64,000 bases of DNA from NCBI RefSeq assembly GCF_030823405.1, contig NZ_JAUSXC010000001.1:186001-250000 (forward strand), in the 5' to 3' direction. This DNA is from Chryseobacterium ginsenosidimutans. GTDB lineage: Bacteria > Bacteroidota > Bacteroidia > Flavobacteriales > Weeksellaceae. The first letter of the stretch is position 1, and each line of letters opens with the position of its first letter. The position numbers and the translations under genes are program-made. This document shows positions 8,920 through 17,841 of this stretch, piece by piece. Below the pieces are notes generated by a model. The model saw only the letters and a program-made list of their open reading frames with translations, searched no databases and was not told the origin of the DNA.

Positions 8920-9210
8920 TTAATTTACAGCAAAAATATCGATAACATCACCTTCAACAAGTTTAATTACCGCTTTTTTCAATTTGTTTGTCTTTCCTAC
9001 TTGAAGACCTTTTTTAGTGTATTTCGAAGAAACCTTCGGAGCATAAATCATTGTATTAACGTCTGCTACTTTTACACCGTAAGCCGCTTCCACAGCCTTT
9101 TTAATCTGGATTTTATTCGCCTTAGGGTTTACTAAGAAAGAATAAGAACCTCTTAAATCTGTAAGGTAATTAGCCTTTTCTGAGATAACTGGTTTAATAA
9201 TAACTGACAT
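8920..9210 (-). CDS. rplW: 50S ribosomal protein L23
   Basis: Tunnel-exit protein forming the main docking site for trigger factor and signal recognition particle. The 96-residue product opens MSVIIKPVISEKANYLTDLR, continues with the typical YSFLVNPKANKIQIKKAVEAA and ends with a GDVIDIFAVN strand. It lies 3 bp after rplD and 22 bp before rplB. Confidence 0.97.
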   Translation of the reverse strand: MSVIIKPVISEKANYLTDLRGSYSFLVNPKANKIQIKKAVEAAYGVKVADVNTMIYAPKVSSKYTKKGLQVGKTNKLKKAVIKLVEGDVIDIFAVN

Positions 9211-9213
9211 GAT

Positions 9214-9843
9214 TTATTTCTTTAAATTTTCCTGGAATTTTTCAACTGCACCTTCTAAGAAAACGATCTCACCTGCATTGATTAAGTCATAAGAAGAAAT
9301 TTCGTTGAATTTCATTACTTTAGTCTTAGGTAAGTTTCTTGAAGATAAATACACATTCTTGTTTGTATCAGGAAGAATAAATAAAGATTTCTTATCGTTC
9401 AATGCCAATGCATTAAGGATAGTGATAAAATCTTTAGTTTTAGGAGCAGCAATGCTCAATCCCTCTACAATTTTGATACTGTTGTCTCTCATTTTCTGAG
9501 AAAGAACAGATTTTTTAGCTAATCTCTTAAGAGCTTTGTTCAATTTGAATCTGTAGTCTCTTGGCTTAGGTCCGAATACTCTACCTCCACCTCTAAATGT
9601 AGGAGATTTAATATCACCGTATCTAGCAGATCCAGATCCTTTTTGCTTCTTAAGTTTTTTAGTAGAAGCAGTAATTTCGCTTCTTTCTTTTGATTTATGA
9701 GTTCCTTGTCTCTGTGCAGCAAGGTACTGTTTAACTTCTAAGTAAACCGCGTGCTTATTTGGCTCAATTCCGAATACTGTTTCGTCTAGAGTTACTTTTT
9801 TTCCGGTTTCTTTTCCTGATGTATTTAATACTACTAGTTCCAT
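9214..9843 (-). CDS. rplD: 50S ribosomal protein L4
   Basis: Tunnel-constriction protein; in enterobacteria it also represses the S10 operon, which is not shown for this lineage. The 209-residue product has the long extended loop [20 protein letters not shown] (about residues 68-87) and [20 protein letters not shown] that reach the tunnel, plus a globular C-terminal half. Its start codon overlaps the end of rplC by 10 bp. Confidence 0.98.
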   Translation of the reverse strand: MELVVLNTSGKETGKKVTLDETVFGIEPNKHAVYLEVKQYLAAQRQGTHKSKERSEITASTKKLKKQKGSGSARYGDIKSPTFRGGGRVFGPKPRDYRFKLNKALKRLAKKSVLSQKMRDNSIKIVEGLSIAAPKTKDFITILNALALNDKKSLFILPDTNKNVYLSSRNLPKTKVMKFNEISSYDLINAGEIVFLEGAVEKFQENLKK

Positions 9844-10460
9844 TTTCTGATAATTACATAAGAATTTTTAGCTCCCGGAACAGCACCTTTTACTACTAAA
9901 AGATTTTGTTCTTGATCCACTTTTAATACTTGAAGGTTTTGTACAGTTACCTGCTTACCTCCCATTCTACCTGCCATTCTCATCCCTTTGAATACTCTCG
10001 AAGGATCCGATCCCGCACCGATAGAACCTGGAGCTCTTAATCTGTTGTGCTGACCGTGAGTAGCTTGCATTACCCCTCCAAATCCGTGTCTTTTAACAAC
10101 ACCTTGGAAGCCTTTACCTTTTGAAGTACCTGTTACGTCAACAAATTCGCCTTCAGCGAATAGTTTCACAGTTACATCTTCTCCTACTGTTACTTGGTCT
10201 ACGAATTCTCTGTAGAATTCTACCAACTTAGCTTTAGGAGCTGAACCAGCCTTTTTAAAATGGCCAACTAACGCTTTACCTACGTTCTTTTCACTCTTGT
10301 CATCGAAACCTAACTGAACTGCTTTATAGCCGTCCTTTTCAATGGTTCTGACCTGTAAAACTGAGCAAGGACCTGCCTGGATAACGGTACACGGCATATT
10401 TTTGCCGTTTTCGTCAAACAGAGAAGTCATCCCAATTTTTTTTCCAATAATACCTGACAT
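9834..10460 (-). CDS. rplC: 50S ribosomal protein L3
   Basis: One of the two assembly-initiator proteins of the large subunit, reaching the peptidyl transferase centre through its central loop. The 208-residue product starts [20 protein letters not shown] and contains the [20 protein letters not shown] segment near residues 132-151, with the Gln that is methylated in some bacteria. It is the first gene of this transcription unit. The usual upstream gene rpsJ is not adjacent but lies about 10.8 kb away (21239-21544). A good promoter is present at 10569-10599. Confidence 0.98.
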   Translation of the reverse strand: MSGIIGKKIGMTSLFDENGKNMPCTVIQAGPCSVLQVRTIEKDGYKAVQLGFDDKSEKNVGKALVGHFKKAGSAPKAKLVEFYREFVDQVTVGEDVTVKLFAEGEFVDVTGTSKGKGFQGVVKRHGFGGVMQATHGQHNRLRAPGSIGAGSDPSRVFKGMRMAGRMGGKQVTVQNLQVLKVDQEQNLLVVKGAVPGAKNSYVIIRKWN

Positions 10461-10568
10461 TGTTTATATTATAAATAAAATTTATCTTCTTTATTTTTCG
10501 CCATTTTTCCGAGTCTAAAGCAATTTCTACTTTTGATATAGGCATACTACGCCCGTAAAATGAGTGTG

Positions 10569-10599
10569 CAAATGTAAGAATAAATTTATAACTGACAAA
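10569..10599 (-). promoter_or_regulatory. Promoter of the rplC ribosomal operon
   Basis: On the minus strand TTTG (complement of 10596-10599) is followed by exactly 19 bases and TACATTTG (complement of 10569-10576). This matches the Bacteroidota housekeeping pattern TTTG-N19-TAnnTTTG. A start site about 7 bases downstream would give a leader of roughly 100 nt before the rplC ATG. A weak hairpin (10638-10666) lies between this promoter and the end of the regulator gene. Confidence 0.75.
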
Positions 10600-10713
10600 T
10601 ATTTATAGTAAAATATTTTGATTTTTAATCGTTTAGGAAAATTTCGAAAAATTCGGGAGAAATTTTCACTGAAATAGTTTTGAATTACAGAAAATTTAAA
10701 AATGAGTTGATTT

Positions 10714-11478
10714 TTATTTAATAATAACACTCACTCCAATTTCTTCGAGATTATTTTTATCTTCTTCCAAAATACCGTTATCCGTGATCAGATAGTCTAT
10801 TTTATCCAGAGAAGCGATTTTGCCGAAACCTTTTACGTTAAGTTTCGAAGAATCTGCAAGAATAACAACTTTCTCAGAACAATCGATCATTAATTGATTC
10901 AAATGAGCTTCTGCAGCATTGGAAGTACTGATACCGAAATCCATATCGATTCCGTCAACTCCAAGAAATAATTTATTACACGAAAATTGTTTCAGAATCG
11001 TTTCAGAAATGGAACCTACAATAGACCTTGAGCTTTTTCTTACCTCTCCGCCCAATTGTATAATATTAATATTAGGATTATTACAAAGCTCAATAGCAAC
11101 ACGTAAAGAGGAAGTCAGAACTGTGAGCGGGCCGAAATTCACCAGCATTCTCGCCAGATAATGCATCGTCGTTCCGGAAGCCAGAATAATACAGTCGTTT
11201 TCCTGAATCAAAGACAATGCAGCTCTTGCAATATTTTGCTTTGCTTCTACGTTGATACTTTCCTTTTCGTCCACATTCTTTTCATATGCATATCTGACAT
11301 GCTTACTCGCACCACCATGATTTCGGAAAAGCAACCCTAAACTTTCGAGATAATTCAAGTCCTTTCGAATCGTAACAGACGAAACATTAAATTTCTCACA
11401 CAAATCCTGAACAAGCACATGATCCTTTTCATCCAATTCTTTCAAAATATCAGTATGTCTCGGCAGTAATTTTTCCAT
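10714..11478 (-). CDS. DeoR/GlpR-family transcriptional regulator of the glp operon
   Basis: Predicted repressor that senses a sugar or glycerol phosphate. The N-terminal winged helix-turn-helix spans about residues 8-58 (LCEKFNVSSVTIRKDLNYLE, then a NHGG turn). The C-terminal effector domain has the DeoR signatures IILASGTTMHYLAR and KLFLGVDGID. I chose ATG at 11478 (MEKLLPRHTD), giving 254 residues. A start at 11505 would add nine residues encoded by the operator repeat. The gene is divergent from glpD, and operator-like repeats cover both starts, so autoregulation is likely. The effector, probably glycerol 3-phosphate, is inferred from the neighbours only. Confidence 0.88.
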   Translation of the reverse strand: MEKLLPRHTDILKELDEKDHVLVQDLCEKFNVSSVTIRKDLNYLESLGLLFRNHGGASKHVRYAYEKNVDEKESINVEAKQNIARAALSLIQENDCIILASGTTMHYLARMLVNFGPLTVLTSSLRVAIELCNNPNINIIQLGGEVRKSSRSIVGSISETILKQFSCNKLFLGVDGIDMDFGISTSNAAEAHLNQLMIDCSEKVVILADSSKLNVKGFGKIASLDKIDYLITDNGILEEDKNNLEEIGVSVIIK

Positions 11479-11501
11479 TTCGTTTCGTTTCCTCAAAAAT
11501 A
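11478..11501 (-). promoter_or_regulatory. Regulator -7 element with two overlapping operator half-sites
   Basis: On the minus strand TATTTTTG (complement of 11494-11501) matches the -7 box TAnnTTTG for the regulator gene. Directly downstream, two overlapping copies of TTTCGTTT (11478-11485 and 11483-11490, plus-strand reading) run into the ATG. They repeat the half-site of the operator at 11546-11580. Binding here would block the regulator's own transcription start. No clear -33 box was found. Confidence 0.5.
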
Positions 11502-11545
11502 CCAATTTTATTTTGATTCGAAAAATTTCACTTATTTTCTTTTTA

Positions 11546-11580
11546 GTTTCGTTTTTAATTTATACATTTGAAAACGAAAC
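11546..11580 (+). promoter_or_regulatory. glpD operator: 10-bp inverted repeat around the promoter -7 box
   Basis: GTTTCGTTTT at 11546-11555 is mirrored perfectly by AAAACGAAAC at 11571-11580, separated by 15 bases. The -7 element TACATTTG (11563-11570) lies inside the spacer. Further copies of the half-site ACGAAA follow at 11582-11589 and at 11597-11609, the latter inside the first codons of glpD. A repressor bound to the palindrome would cover the promoter. The adjacent DeoR-type regulator is the obvious candidate. Confidence 0.75.
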
Positions 11581-11593
11581 ATAACGAAATATT

Positions 11594-13183
11594 ATGAAAC
11601 GAAACGAAGAACTCAGCAAATTAACCACCGTAAAAGAATGGGACTTTCTAGTCATCGGCGGAGGAGCGAGTGGTTTAGGTTCGGCATTGGATGCTACAAG
11701 CAGAGGATTTAAAACGTTACTGTTGGAATCTCATGATTTTGCGAAAGCAACTTCCAGCAGAAGTACAAAATTGGTACACGGAGGAGTAAGATATTTGGCA
11801 CAGGGAGATATCGGTTTAGTAAAAGAAGCGTTGAAAGAAAGAGGTTTACTGGCAAAAAATGCAGCTCATGTGGTAAAAAACCAGTCTTTCATTATTCCGA
11901 ATTACACTTGGTGGGGCGGAATTTATTATAAAATAGGACTTTCGGTTTACGATTTCCTGGCAGGAAAATTAAGTTTAGGCAAAACACAATACATCAGCAA
12001 ATCAAAAACGGTTGAAAAACTTCCTACTATCGAACAAAGAGGTTTAGCAAGCGGAGTTGTATATCAGGACGGACAGTTTGATGATGCACGATTGGCAATT
12101 AATTTATCCCAGACGATTATTGAGAAAGGTGGAACTGCCGTTAACTATGTTAAGGTTATCAATTTAATTAAAAATGATTCCAATAAAATAACAGGTGTAA
12201 TCGCAGAAGATCAGTTTACAAAACAGCAATATGAAATTCATGCAAAAGTTGTCATTAACGCAACCGGGATTTTTACGAATGACATATTAAATATGAATAA
12301 CCCGAAACATGGGAAATTCGTAGTTCCAAGTCAGGGAATTCATTTGGTTTTGGATAAATCTTTCTTAAAAAGCGACGACGCCATCATGATTCCTAAAACT
12401 TCAGACGGCAGAGTGCTGTTTGTTGTTCCTTGGCACGACAGAGCTTTAGTCGGAACAACCGATACTCTATTGGAAAACGAAAGTTTCGAACCACGAGCAT
12501 TGGAAGAAGAAATTAATTTCGTTTTGAATACAGCAAGACAATATTTATCTAAAAAACCAACCCGTGAAGATGTGAAATCTGTTTTCGCAGGACTTCGGCC
12601 GCTTGCTGCTCCGAAAGACGGAAGCAAAAGCACAAAAGAAGTCTCAAGAAGTCATAAAGTGGTTACATCCGAAACCGGATTGGTTTCAATTATCGGTGGA
12701 AAATGGACAACCTATCGGAAAATGGCAGAAGATACCATTGATGAAGCAGTAAAAGTTCATCACTTAGGAAATACAACTTCCAAAACCGAACACCTTTCGA
12801 TTCATGGAAATATGAAACCTGAAATGGTTGACAGAACCAATCATTTATATGTATACGGTTCAGACATCCCTGAAATCAAAAAATTACAACAAAGTAACCC
12901 TGAATTTTCAGAAAAAATACATCCTGATCATCCGTTCACAATAGCCGAGGCAGTTTGGGCAATCCGAAGCGAAATGGCACAGACTATTGAAGATATTTTG
13001 GCAAGAAGAGTCCGACTTTTATTTTTGGATGCAAGAGCAGCAATCGACAGTGCACAAAAGATCGCTACAATGATTGCAAAAGAAAACGGACATTCTCCGG
13101 AATGGGCATATGAACAGGCAAACGAGTTTATCGAATTGGCGAGAGGATATTTACTGACTCCTTATTCTCCAAGATCCATTTAA
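11594..13183 (+). CDS. glpD: Aerobic glycerol-3-phosphate dehydrogenase
   Basis: FAD enzyme that oxidises sn-glycerol 3-phosphate to dihydroxyacetone phosphate and passes electrons to the respiratory quinone pool at the inner membrane. The 529-residue product has the dinucleotide-binding motif [19 protein letters not shown] at about residues 20-38, followed by the family signature [15 protein letters not shown] near 55-69. A C-terminal alpha domain follows the FAD domain (from about 390). It heads the operon glpD-glpK-glpF-OMP with 19-24 bp gaps. The N-terminal codons themselves contain the operator repeat. Confidence 0.95.
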   Translation: MKRNEELSKLTTVKEWDFLVIGGGASGLGSALDATSRGFKTLLLESHDFAKATSSRSTKLVHGGVRYLAQGDIGLVKEALKERGLLAKNAAHVVKNQSFIIPNYTWWGGIYYKIGLSVYDFLAGKLSLGKTQYISKSKTVEKLPTIEQRGLASGVVYQDGQFDDARLAINLSQTIIEKGGTAVNYVKVINLIKNDSNKITGVIAEDQFTKQQYEIHAKVVINATGIFTNDILNMNNPKHGKFVVPSQGIHLVLDKSFLKSDDAIMIPKTSDGRVLFVVPWHDRALVGTTDTLLENESFEPRALEEEINFVLNTARQYLSKKPTREDVKSVFAGLRPLAAPKDGSKSTKEVSRSHKVVTSETGLVSIIGGKWTTYRKMAEDTIDEAVKVHHLGNTTSKTEHLSIHGNMKPEMVDRTNHLYVYGSDIPEIKKLQQSNPEFSEKIHPDHPFTIAEAVWAIRSEMAQTIEDILARRVRLLFLDARAAIDSAQKIATMIAKENGHSPEWAYEQANEFIELARGYLLTPYSPRSI

Positions 13184-13202
13184 CCTTAATTACCATCACA
13201 GC

Positions 13203-14699
13203 ATGAGTGAAAAGTTAATTCTCGCTCTAGACCAAGGTACGACTTCGTCAAGAGCCATTTTATTCAATCACAGCGGGGAAATAGAATTTGTTTCTCAGAA
13301 AAGTTTTGAACAGATATACCCTACTCCGGGTTGGGTAGAACACGATCCCAACGACATCTGGTCGTCGCAGGTTTCCGTAGCTGCAGAAGTGATTGCCAAA
13401 GCAGGCATTTCAGGAAGAGAAATTGCCGCCATCGGAATTACCAATCAGCGTGAAACAACTGTCGTCTGGGATAAAGAAACCGGTGAACCCGTCTACAATG
13501 CAATCGTGTGGCAAGACAGAAGAACGTCAAAATATTGTGACGAATTAAAAGAACAGGGCTATGCTGAAACGATTAAAGAAAAGACAGGTCTTATATTGGA
13601 TGCTTATTTTTCAGCAACAAAACTGAAATGGATTTTAGACCATGTAGAAGGAGCAAGGAAAAAAGCAGAAGCAGGAAAATTGTGTTTCGGGACCGTTGAT
13701 ACTTTTCTAGTCTGGAAATTAACCCGTGGAAAAATGTTTATCACCGATGTTTCGAATGCGAGCAGAACGATGCTTTTGAATATTCATACCTTAGAATGGG
13801 ATAATGATTTGTTAGAATTATTTACTATTCCAAGAGCCATTCTTCCAGAAGTAAAACAAAGCAGCGAAATCTACGGAGAAACTGCCACTACCCTGTTTTC
13901 AACAAAAATTCCGATTGCAGGTATTGCGGGAGATCAACAGGCAGCTTTATTCGGGCAAATGTGTACAACTCCGGGAATGGTAAAAAATACCTACGGAACA
14001 GGTTGTTTCCTTTTAATGAATACGGGAAAGGAAGCCGTTTCTTCAAAAAATAATTTGCTGACCACTGTTGCCTGGAAAATTAATGGCGAAGTAAATTATG
14101 CGTTGGAAGGAAGTGTATTTGTGGGCGGAGCAGCGATTCAATGGTTAAGAGATGGTTTAAAATTAATCAATTCTGCAGAAGAAGTAAATACATTGGCTCA
14201 ATCGGTTGAAGATAATGGCGGAGTCTATTTTGTTCCTGCATTAACTGGATTAGGTGCTCCTTATTGGGACCAGTACGCTCGCGGAACCATTGTAGGCGTA
14301 ACACGTGGAACAACAAATGCACACATTGCAAGGGCTACTTTGGAAGGCATTGCTTTTCAGGTGTACGACATTGTAAAAGCCATGGAGGCTGATGCAGGGA
14401 AGAAAAGCCCTGAACTGAGAGTGGATGGCGGAGCATCTGCAAGTGATATTTTAATGCAGATTCAGTCAGATATTTTCGGAGCTAAAATTACGAGACCAAA
14501 AACGTTGGAAACAACAGCGTTGGGAGCAGCCTATCTTGCCGGACTTGCCGTTGGATATTGGGAAAATATTGATGAAATACAATCTCAATGGATTGTTGAT
14601 AAACATTTCCAGCCTCAAATGGAACAAGAGAAAGCCGAAAAGATGATCAATACCTGGCACAAGGCTGTTCAGCGTTCTCAAAACTGGATCGAAGATTAA
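13203..14699 (+). CDS. glpK: Glycerol kinase
   Basis: ATP-dependent phosphorylation of glycerol to glycerol 3-phosphate, which traps glycerol and feeds GlpD. The 498-residue product is full length for the FGGY family. The N-terminal phosphate-binding motif [14 protein letters not shown] is at residues 8-21. The substrate region [20 protein letters not shown] is near 80-99, and the second ATPase-fold motif [11 protein letters not shown] is near 266-276. It lies 19 bp after glpD and 24 bp before glpF. Confidence 0.97.
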   Translation: MSEKLILALDQGTTSSRAILFNHSGEIEFVSQKSFEQIYPTPGWVEHDPNDIWSSQVSVAAEVIAKAGISGREIAAIGITNQRETTVVWDKETGEPVYNAIVWQDRRTSKYCDELKEQGYAETIKEKTGLILDAYFSATKLKWILDHVEGARKKAEAGKLCFGTVDTFLVWKLTRGKMFITDVSNASRTMLLNIHTLEWDNDLLELFTIPRAILPEVKQSSEIYGETATTLFSTKIPIAGIAGDQQAALFGQMCTTPGMVKNTYGTGCFLLMNTGKEAVSSKNNLLTTVAWKINGEVNYALEGSVFVGGAAIQWLRDGLKLINSAEEVNTLAQSVEDNGGVYFVPALTGLGAPYWDQYARGTIVGVTRGTTNAHIARATLEGIAFQVYDIVKAMEADAGKKSPELRVDGGASASDILMQIQSDIFGAKITRPKTLETTALGAAYLAGLAVGYWENIDEIQSQWIVDKHFQPQMEQEKAEKMINTWHKAVQRSQNWIED

Positions 14700-14723
14700 T
14701 CACATTTAAAACAAATTAAAACT

Positions 14724-15455
14724 ATGACTCCATTTGTAGCAGAAATAATCGGCACCATGCTGATGATACTTTTAGGAAACGGCGTGGTGGCAAACGTTGT
14801 TTTGAAAGACACCAAAGGAAATAATTCCGGATGGATCGTGATTACAACAGCCTGGGCTTTGGCAGTTTTTGTCGGAGTTACAGTCGCAGGACCTATCAGC
14901 GGAGCGCATCTGAACCCGGCAGTGACTTTAGGATTGGCGATTGCAGGGAAATTTTCCTGGGATTTGGTTCCAACTTATATCGCAGGAGAAATGATCGGCG
15001 CAATGCTGGGTGCTTTTCTGGTTTGGCTATTTCATAAAGATCACTTTGCCATTACAGAAGATGAAGGGGCAAAACTGGCTTGTTTCAGTACCGGTCCGGC
15101 AATCAGAAAACCAATTTCAAATGTAATCAGCGAGATTATAGGAACTTTCGTTTTGGTCTTCGTGATTTTCCATTTTGCAGATCCGAGTATGACTTTGAAT
15201 AATGATCCGACTGCAAAAATCGGGTTAGGAACAGTCGGAGCTTTACCTGTGACGCTTTTAGTTTGGGCGATCGGTCTGTCTTTAGGAGGAACAACGGGTT
15301 ATGCCATCAATCCTGCAAGAGATTTAGGTCCGAGAATTATGCACACTATTCTTCCCGTAAAAGGAACCAGTGACTGGGGTTATGCATGGATCCCCATTGT
15401 AGGACCAATTTTAGGAGCTACTCTCGCAGCTTTACTGCATCTCGTTTTAAGTTAA
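14724..15455 (+). CDS. glpF: Glycerol facilitator (aquaglyceroporin)
   Basis: Inner-membrane channel for passive glycerol entry. The 243-residue product has six membrane segments and both half-helix motifs, NPA at residues 64-66 and NPAR at 196-199. The Asp at 200 after the second NPAR is the residue that separates glycerol facilitators from strict water channels. With GlpK and GlpD it gives the complete uptake-to-glycolysis route. It is the third gene of the operon. Confidence 0.95.
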   Translation: MTPFVAEIIGTMLMILLGNGVVANVVLKDTKGNNSGWIVITTAWALAVFVGVTVAGPISGAHLNPAVTLGLAIAGKFSWDLVPTYIAGEMIGAMLGAFLVWLFHKDHFAITEDEGAKLACFSTGPAIRKPISNVISEIIGTFVLVFVIFHFADPSMTLNNDPTAKIGLGTVGALPVTLLVWAIGLSLGGTTGYAINPARDLGPRIMHTILPVKGTSDWGYAWIPIVGPILGATLAALLHLVLS

Positions 15456-15473
15456 CCACAGACAGTTTACATA

Positions 15474-16274
15474 ATGAAAAAACTCTTTTATATATGCCTG
15501 ATTATTTTAGGCACAGGGAATCTTTTTGCCCAGGAAAACGCAGAAACCGAAGAAGACAGCAGGCTGGATTTTACCGCCAACATTCAGAATAATCACCTTT
15601 GGAGAGGTTTGATTATTACAGATAAACCTGTTGTCATGGGAAATCTATCGTACGCATTGGATAAAGACAAAAAATGGAAAATCGGGATTTGGGGAGCCTC
15701 TTCAATGACTGATGACAAAGATGGAACGCATTACAAGGAAATCAATTATTACGTTCAGTATTCCAACGGGCGTTTGTATGTTGGTTTGTGGGATTTGTTT
15801 AATTCAAGAAACATTAATACAACAGTGGCTTCGGATGATATTTTTAATTATTCAAACCGAAAAACCGCTCATATTATTGATTTAAGAACCAACTATACTT
15901 TCGGCCCCTCATTTCCATTAAATATTGAAGCTGACATCATGCTTTATGGAGGTGCAAACGCAGGAGAAGTTGTACTTGAACCAGATGGAACTTACAAAAA
16001 GAATAAATATTCAACCTACGTTCAGGTGAGTTATCCTGTAATTAAAGACAAAAAAGTGAACCTCGATGCTTTTGTAGGAGCAGGTTTTGCCTTAAATGAT
16101 AAAAACTTTCTCTACGGAAACGGAACGAATAGTTTCGACATTGTAAATGTTGGTGTAAAAGCAAGCAAATCCCTTAAAATAACAGAACATTACACGCTAC
16201 CCGTTTCAATGATGGCGATGTGGAATCCTGCGAATAAGTTTGCGCGAATACAACTTGCCGCAACGGTATTTTAA
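15474..16274 (+). CDS. Predicted outer-membrane beta-barrel protein of the glp operon
   Basis: The product has 266 residues with a clear signal peptide (residues 1-19, cleavage after LFA before QEN). The rest is alternating hydrophobic strands with aromatic girdles, for example NNHLWRGLIITDKPVVMGNL and a C-terminal strand ending in Phe. The N-terminal motif with WRG resembles small outer-membrane proteins of the TorF/hypothetical barrel type. It begins 18 bp after glpF and is followed by a terminator, so it belongs to the glycerol operon. A role in moving glycerol or a glycerol-containing substrate across the outer membrane is inference from position only. Confidence 0.7.
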   Translation: MKKLFYICLIILGTGNLFAQENAETEEDSRLDFTANIQNNHLWRGLIITDKPVVMGNLSYALDKDKKWKIGIWGASSMTDDKDGTHYKEINYYVQYSNGRLYVGLWDLFNSRNINTTVASDDIFNYSNRKTAHIIDLRTNYTFGPSFPLNIEADIMLYGGANAGEVVLEPDGTYKKNKYSTYVQVSYPVIKDKKVNLDAFVGAGFALNDKNFLYGNGTNSFDIVNVGVKASKSLKITEHYTLPVSMMAMWNPANKFARIQLAATVF

Positions 16275-16295
16275 ATTAAAAATTGTTAGTATTTA

Positions 16296-16326
16296 CAAAC
16301 CATTCCAACTTAGGGATGGTTTTTTG
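16296..16326 (+). terminator. Rho-independent terminator of the glp operon
   Basis: AAACCATTCC and GGATGGTTT pair across a short loop with one bulged T, followed by a run of T. It lies just after the outer-membrane protein gene and closes the operon. Confidence 0.8.
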
Positions 16327-16422
16327 TCTTTATTAATAAGAAAGCCTTCAATAAAGTAATCATCGTCATTTTACGGTTTAATATTTGCTAAGATATTTTT
16401 AATTTTGAGAAAATTTTAGAAT

Positions 16423-16836
16423 ATGAAAAAGGTTTTTAGTTTATTCATTCTATGCATCAGTATTTTGTCTTTTGCACAATCGAAAGCACCGTTCACAGGG
16501 AAACGAGATTTCAATATCGAACAGGGAGCAAGCGGATCGGGAACTCCTGCGTATTACCTTGAAACAAAAAGCAATGGCGATGTTCATTTTGGTTTTGTTC
16601 AGGTAAATCAGGCAGACGGAACGGAAACAAAAGAAGAAATCAACGCCGGGAAATACAATCCGAAAGTAATGAAAGTTCATTTTAAAACCTATAATGAAAC
16701 TTTTTATGTAAAATTCGATAAAGAAAAAATCTACCTTATCGACGAAAAAGGAAACATTAAAAAATCTGATGATTGTTGTCCGGTTTCAGAAATGGCCGCA
16801 CTGAATTGTGAATGTGGAAGCGCATTGTATCAATAA
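16423..16836 (+). CDS. Small secreted protein of unknown function
   Basis: Not recognised. The 137-residue product has a signal peptide (residues 1-18, MKKVFSLFILCISILSFA then QSK). A mature part of mostly beta-type sequence follows, and a Cys-rich C-terminus: two adjacent Cys in SDDCCPVSE and two in LNCECGSALYQ. The four cysteines suggest two disulfides or metal binding. Its stop codon overlaps the start of the next gene by one base (TAATG), so the two are translated together. A -7-like TAATTTTG lies at 16400-16407, but no convincing -33 box was found. Confidence 0.6.
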   Translation: MKKVFSLFILCISILSFAQSKAPFTGKRDFNIEQGASGSGTPAYYLETKSNGDVHFGFVQVNQADGTETKEEINAGKYNPKVMKVHFKTYNETFYVKFDKEKIYLIDEKGNIKKSDDCCPVSEMAALNCECGSALYQ

Positions 16837-17813
16837 TGAAAGTCCTGCGGTTTCTATTTCTCTTGCTTCTCATGTTCTCATGCTCGAAAAAAGAGAACCA
16901 TTCTTACACCTTTTATTACTGGAAAGCAAAATTGGCTTTGGACAAAACCGAAAAAGCAGTTTTGCATAAAGCGACAACACCTTATTTATATACACGGTTT
17001 TTTGATATTGATAAAATTAACGGAAAATTTCAACCTGTTGGAACTATTACAAAAGACAAAAGTTTTGAAACCGACAAACAGATTGTTCCGACCGTTTTTA
17101 TTACCAACCGAACTTTTTTTTATATCAGCAAAGAAGAAATTGCTTTCCTTGCGAAAAATATTCATGATTTAATTCAAAAGAAATCTTCGGAATATCATTT
17201 AAAACTCAACAATGAAATTCAGATCGATTGCGACTGGACTGCAGGAACTCGTGATGATTATTTTAAATTCCTGAAAGAATTAAAAAAGGTTTCGGGTAAA
17301 GAAATTACCTGCACGCTTCGTCTTCATCAGGTGAAAGATAAAGCCCAAACAGGAATTCCGCCTGTTGACAAAGTATATCTCATGTGTTACTCGACTTCTT
17401 CACCTCTTGAGAATTCTAATAAGAACTCAATTCTGGATGTAAATATTCTCAAAAGTTATTTATCTAAAATTGATGAATATCCGATTAAAAAAATAGAAGT
17501 GGCACTGCCAATTTATTCCTGGGGAATTGTCACCAATTATTTGGGAAAGCATAAACTGATTAATGCTTTATCTCAAAAAGATCTTGAAAATCCTGATTTC
17601 AAAAAAATCTCTGAAACAGAAATCGAAATCCAAAAAGATGGCTTTTATTTCGGAAATTATCTGAATAAAGGGTTCAAAATAAAAGTTGAAGAAATCTCTG
17701 ATGAACAGCTTCTGGAGGTTGTCGATTTTCTGGAGAAAAAAATAAAACATTTCAATATCATTTATTATCAATTAGATAGTAAATTTGTTACCAACCAAAA
17801 CTTTACTCTGTAA
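16836..17813 (+). CDS. Lipoprotein of unknown function, possibly TIM-barrel-like
   Basis: The ATG at 16836 gives a type II signal peptide, MKVLRFLFLLLLMFSC, with Cys16 as the lipidation site. A start at 16812 is possible but would put eight extra residues before it. The mature part (about 310 residues) has alternating strand/helix blocks. One is EIQIDCDWTAGTRDDYFKFL near residues 134-153, with acidic residues at a strand end, and another is VDKVYLMCYSTSS near 182-194. This pattern recalls glycoside-hydrolase-type TIM barrels. I do not recognise the family and the catalytic assignment is speculative. It is coupled to the upstream small secreted protein gene and is 28 bp before the next gene. 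Confidence 0.6.
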   Translation: MKVLRFLFLLLLMFSCSKKENHSYTFYYWKAKLALDKTEKAVLHKATTPYLYTRFFDIDKINGKFQPVGTITKDKSFETDKQIVPTVFITNRTFFYISKEEIAFLAKNIHDLIQKKSSEYHLKLNNEIQIDCDWTAGTRDDYFKFLKELKKVSGKEITCTLRLHQVKDKAQTGIPPVDKVYLMCYSTSSPLENSNKNSILDVNILKSYLSKIDEYPIKKIEVALPIYSWGIVTNYLGKHKLINALSQKDLENPDFKKISETEIEIQKDGFYFGNYLNKGFKIKVEEISDEQLLEVVDFLEKKIKHFNIIYYQLDSKFVTNQNFTL

Positions 17814-17841
17814 TTCTTTTACGGAATCAAAATAAACTAAT

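Noticed and set aside
10638..10666. Hairpin after the DeoR-type gene as terminator
   Set aside because: Only an 8-bp AT-rich stem without a T tract; too weak to call a terminator.
10527..10730. 67-residue reading frame in the rplC upstream region
   Set aside because: It covers the rplC promoter, has no protein-like composition and starts inside the DeoR-type gene.
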